DNA of 64,000 bases from Streptococcus equinus. GTDB lineage: Bacteria > Bacillota > Bacilli > Lactobacillales > Streptococcaceae. The notes below the pieces were generated by a model, which saw only the letters and a program-made list of their open reading frames with translations, searched no databases and was not told the DNA's origin. The stretch covers positions 1-64,000 of the forward strand of contig NZ_FNKE01000003.1 of assembly GCF_900101445.1 (NCBI RefSeq), in the 5' to 3' direction. Below, piece after piece: positions 62,131 through 64,000 of this stretch. Numbering within the stretch: the stretch's first letter is position 1; every line of letters begins with the position of its first letter. The position numbers were made by a program, and so were the translations under genes.

Positions 62131-64000
62131 TTATTTTAATTTAATATATTTCAAGCGAAGAGCGTTTAATACAACAGAAACTGAGCTAAATCCCATAGCA
62201 AGCCCCGCAATCATCGGATTGAGCAAAGGTCCACCAAAAAGATACAAGACTCCCATCGCAACTGGAATAGCTAGAATATTATAGATAAATGCCCAGAATA
62301 GATTTTCTTTAACTACTTTTATCGTCAAGTGGCTGATGCTTAGAGCTTTGAGAATATCTGAGATTTCTGGTTTCATCAAAATAATATCAGCGGATTCAAT
62401 GGCAATGTCAGCTCCTGAACCTACCGCAATCCCAATATCAGCTACCGCTAAGGCTGGCGCATCGTTAATCCCGTCACCGACCATTGCAACCAGTTTGCCT
62501 TGGTTTTGCAAATCCTTGATAGCTTGCGATTTTTGGTCTGGAAGAACTTCGCTAATGACTGTTTTGATACCTGCCTGTTTGGCAATAGCTTGCGCTGTTT
62601 TGCTATTATCCCCTGTTAACAAAACCACATCAATGCCCTTGTTTTGTAATTTTGCGACGGTCTCTTTACTGTCTACTTTTAGCAAATCCGCCACGGTTAT
62701 CACACCTAGTAGTTGTTGATTTGCCGAAATGTAAATTGGAGTCTGACCTTTTTGTGTCGCAGCCAGCACCGCAGCCTCACTTGCACTTAAGTCGACTTGC
62801 AACTCTTCCATCAATCTGCGATTACCAATATAGAAAGTTTGCCCAGCAACTTCACCTTGCAATCCTCGTCCTGTTAAAGAGGTAAAATTTTCAACTTCTG
62901 AAAAATCAAGTTTTTCAGCGACTGCTTTTTCCACAATAGCTTGACTCAGTGGATGCTCTGAGTATTTTTCAATAGAAGCAACCTTGCTAAGTAGAGATTT
63001 TTCATCACCATGGTAAGTGATAACATCAACGACTTGTGGTTTTCCTTGAGTGATAGTTCCTGTCTTGTCAAAAACCATGGTATCAATGTGGTGTGCATTT
63101 TCCAAAACGTCACCACGTTTGTAGAGGATACCATTTTCAGCGCCACGTCCTGTTCCGACCATGATGGCTGTTGGAGTGGCAAGACCAAGTGCACAAGGAC
63201 AGGCAATAACGAGCACTGCAATAGCAACTTGGAGAGCAAAAACAAAACTTTCCCCCATGACAAAATACCAAAAAGCAAACGTAATCAGCGCAATCGTAAT
63301 CACAACAGGAACAAAAACACCGGCGACTCTATCAGCGATTTTTGCAATTGGTGCTTTAGTCTGTTGCGCATCTTCTACCAATTTGATGATTTGAGCTAGA
63401 AGCGTCTCATCGCCGACTCTTTCAGCCTGAATCGTCAGAGAACCTTGGCCATTGATTGAAGCACCAAATACCTTATCATCTGCTATTTTCTCTACTGGAA
63501 TACTTTCACCCGTCAGCATTGATTCATCGATAGCCGAATGTCCTGACACCACATAACCATCAACAGGAATTTTTTCACCCGGCTTGACCAAGATAAGGTC
63601 ACCTACTTGGACCTGATCAATTGGGATTGTCTGTTCAACACCATCACGGATAAGAGTCGCCTCTTTAGCAGACAAGGTTAATAATTTTTGGATGGCATCG
63701 GATGTTCGACCTTTCGACAAGGTTTCAAAATATTTTCCCAAGGTAATCAAGGTCAAAATCACAGCAACAGACTCAAAATACAACATATGCACGTGATGAA
63801 CATGACCAAGAATGATGTGGTAAGTGCTGTAAAGGCTATAAAGAAATGCTGCGCTCGTTGCAAGAGCAACTAAGGAATCCATATTAGGATGCGCTTTTAA
63901 CAAAGCACGAAAGCCATTAACATAAAAACGACGTCCAAAGTACATGACCGGTAAAGTCAAGGCAAGCTGAACCAGCGCAAAAATCAAAGGATGCTCACTC
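62131..64000 (-). CDS. copA: copper-translocating P-type ATPase CopA, 5' part outside window
   Basis: The frame stays open to the window edge, so at least the N-terminal metal-binding domain and first helices are missing (about 620 residues visible). Present are the actuator motif [11 protein letters not shown], the membrane metal site [11 protein letters not shown] (CPC), phosphorylation site [13 protein letters not shown], the SEHPLSQAI motif of P1B pumps, and [18 protein letters not shown]. It exports Cu(I) from the cytoplasm. copZ follows 11 nt later. Confidence 0.95.
   Translation of the reverse strand, partial: SEHPLIFALVQLALTLPVMYFGRRFYVNGFRALLKAHPNMDSLVALATSAAFLYSLYSTYHIILGHVHHVHMLYFESVAVILTLITLGKYFETLSKGRTSDAIQKLLTLSAKEATLIRDGVEQTIPIDQVQVGDLILVKPGEKIPVDGYVVSGHSAIDESMLTGESIPVEKIADDKVFGASINGQGSLTIQAERVGDETLLAQIIKLVEDAQQTKAPIAKIADRVAGVFVPVVITIALITFAFWYFVMGESFVFALQVAIAVLVIACPCALGLATPTAIMVGTGRGAENGILYKRGDVLENAHHIDTMVFDKTGTITQGKPQVVDVITYHGDEKSLLSKVASIEKYSEHPLSQAIVEKAVAEKLDFSEVENFTSLTGRGLQGEVAGQTFYIGNRRLMEELQVDLSASEAAVLAATQKGQTPIYISANQQLLGVITVADLLKVDSKETVAKLQNKGIDVVLLTGDNSKTAQAIAKQAGIKTVISEVLPDQKSQAIKDLQNQGKLVAMVGDGINDAPALAVADIGIAVGSGADIAIESADIILMKPEISDILKALSISHLTIKVVKENLFWAFIYNILAIPVAMGVLYLFGGPLLNPMIAGLAMGFSSVSVVLNALRLKYIKLK

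Overview
The window looks like a core chromosomal segment of a low-GC Firmicute, almost certainly a Streptococcus; I lean to the S. bovis/equinus group or a close relative, but this is an inference from protein resemblance and gene order, not a search. Genus-level markers are MapZ, GpsB, the LiaFSR and StkP/PppL pairs, Pbp1a next to RecU, Pbp2X/FtsL/MraY, a HAD-cyclophilin fusion protein, and comFA/comFC beside yigZ, cysK and hpf. Most genes lie on the minus strand. I saw no insertion sequence, prophage, integrase or CRISPR array.

Layout. 1-460: 5' end of a 16S rRNA gene (minus strand) with three tandem rRNA promoters. 465-4860: hpf, the late-competence pair comFC/comFA, yigZ and cysK. 4861-9183: an S1-domain regulator, a HAD-cyclophilin fusion, and liaFSR (cell-envelope stress). 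9184-19521: gmk-rpoZ-priA-fmt-rsmB-pppL-stkP, then rny. 19522-28377: luxS, acetoin reductase, mapZ, an RNA methyltransferase, RNase P RNA, gpsB, ypsA, recU and pbp1a. 28378-36345: pepC, pncB-nadE, trxB, a DUF4059 membrane protein and a tcyABC-like cystine importer. 36346-42585: a DEAD-box helicase and rsmH-ftsL-pbp2X-mraY. 42586-49990: proBA, an operon of a bacteriocin-immunity-like gene with an ABC transporter, transketolase and a DUF896 gene. 50000-55640: glyQS under a T-box, nagA under a NagR-type operator, and a DUF3737 beta-helix protein behind a MerR-type promoter. 55641-64000: a Na/Pi cotransporter, an uncharacterised Ser-rich repeat protein with a YgjV-like membrane protein, degV/tetR, a HAD phosphatase, a TRIC-like channel, and copZ with copA cut by the window end.

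How the genes work together. Peptidoglycan synthesis and division dominate (MapZ, GpsB, StkP/PppL, Pbp1a, Pbp2X, FtsL, MraY, LiaFSR). A second thread is sulfur and redox: cysK and tcyA both carry a CmbR/CysR-type CYS-box, and the cystine importer sits beside thioredoxin reductase. Carbon control shows as near-perfect cre sites at hpf and the acetoin reductase gene, and a NagR-type operator at nagA. A recurring feature is a -10 box only 6-9 nt before the ATG (yigZ, proB, rsmH, and comFA from a competence box), which predicts leaderless mRNAs.

No wholly new multi-gene system stands out. The least explained pieces are the immunity-gene/ABC operon (44765-47439), the MerR-type promoter of the DUF3737 gene (54666-55570), the repeat protein/YgjV pair with a structured leader (57411-58753), and the leader with an overlapping short ORF in front of the HAD-cyclophilin gene (6655-6740).
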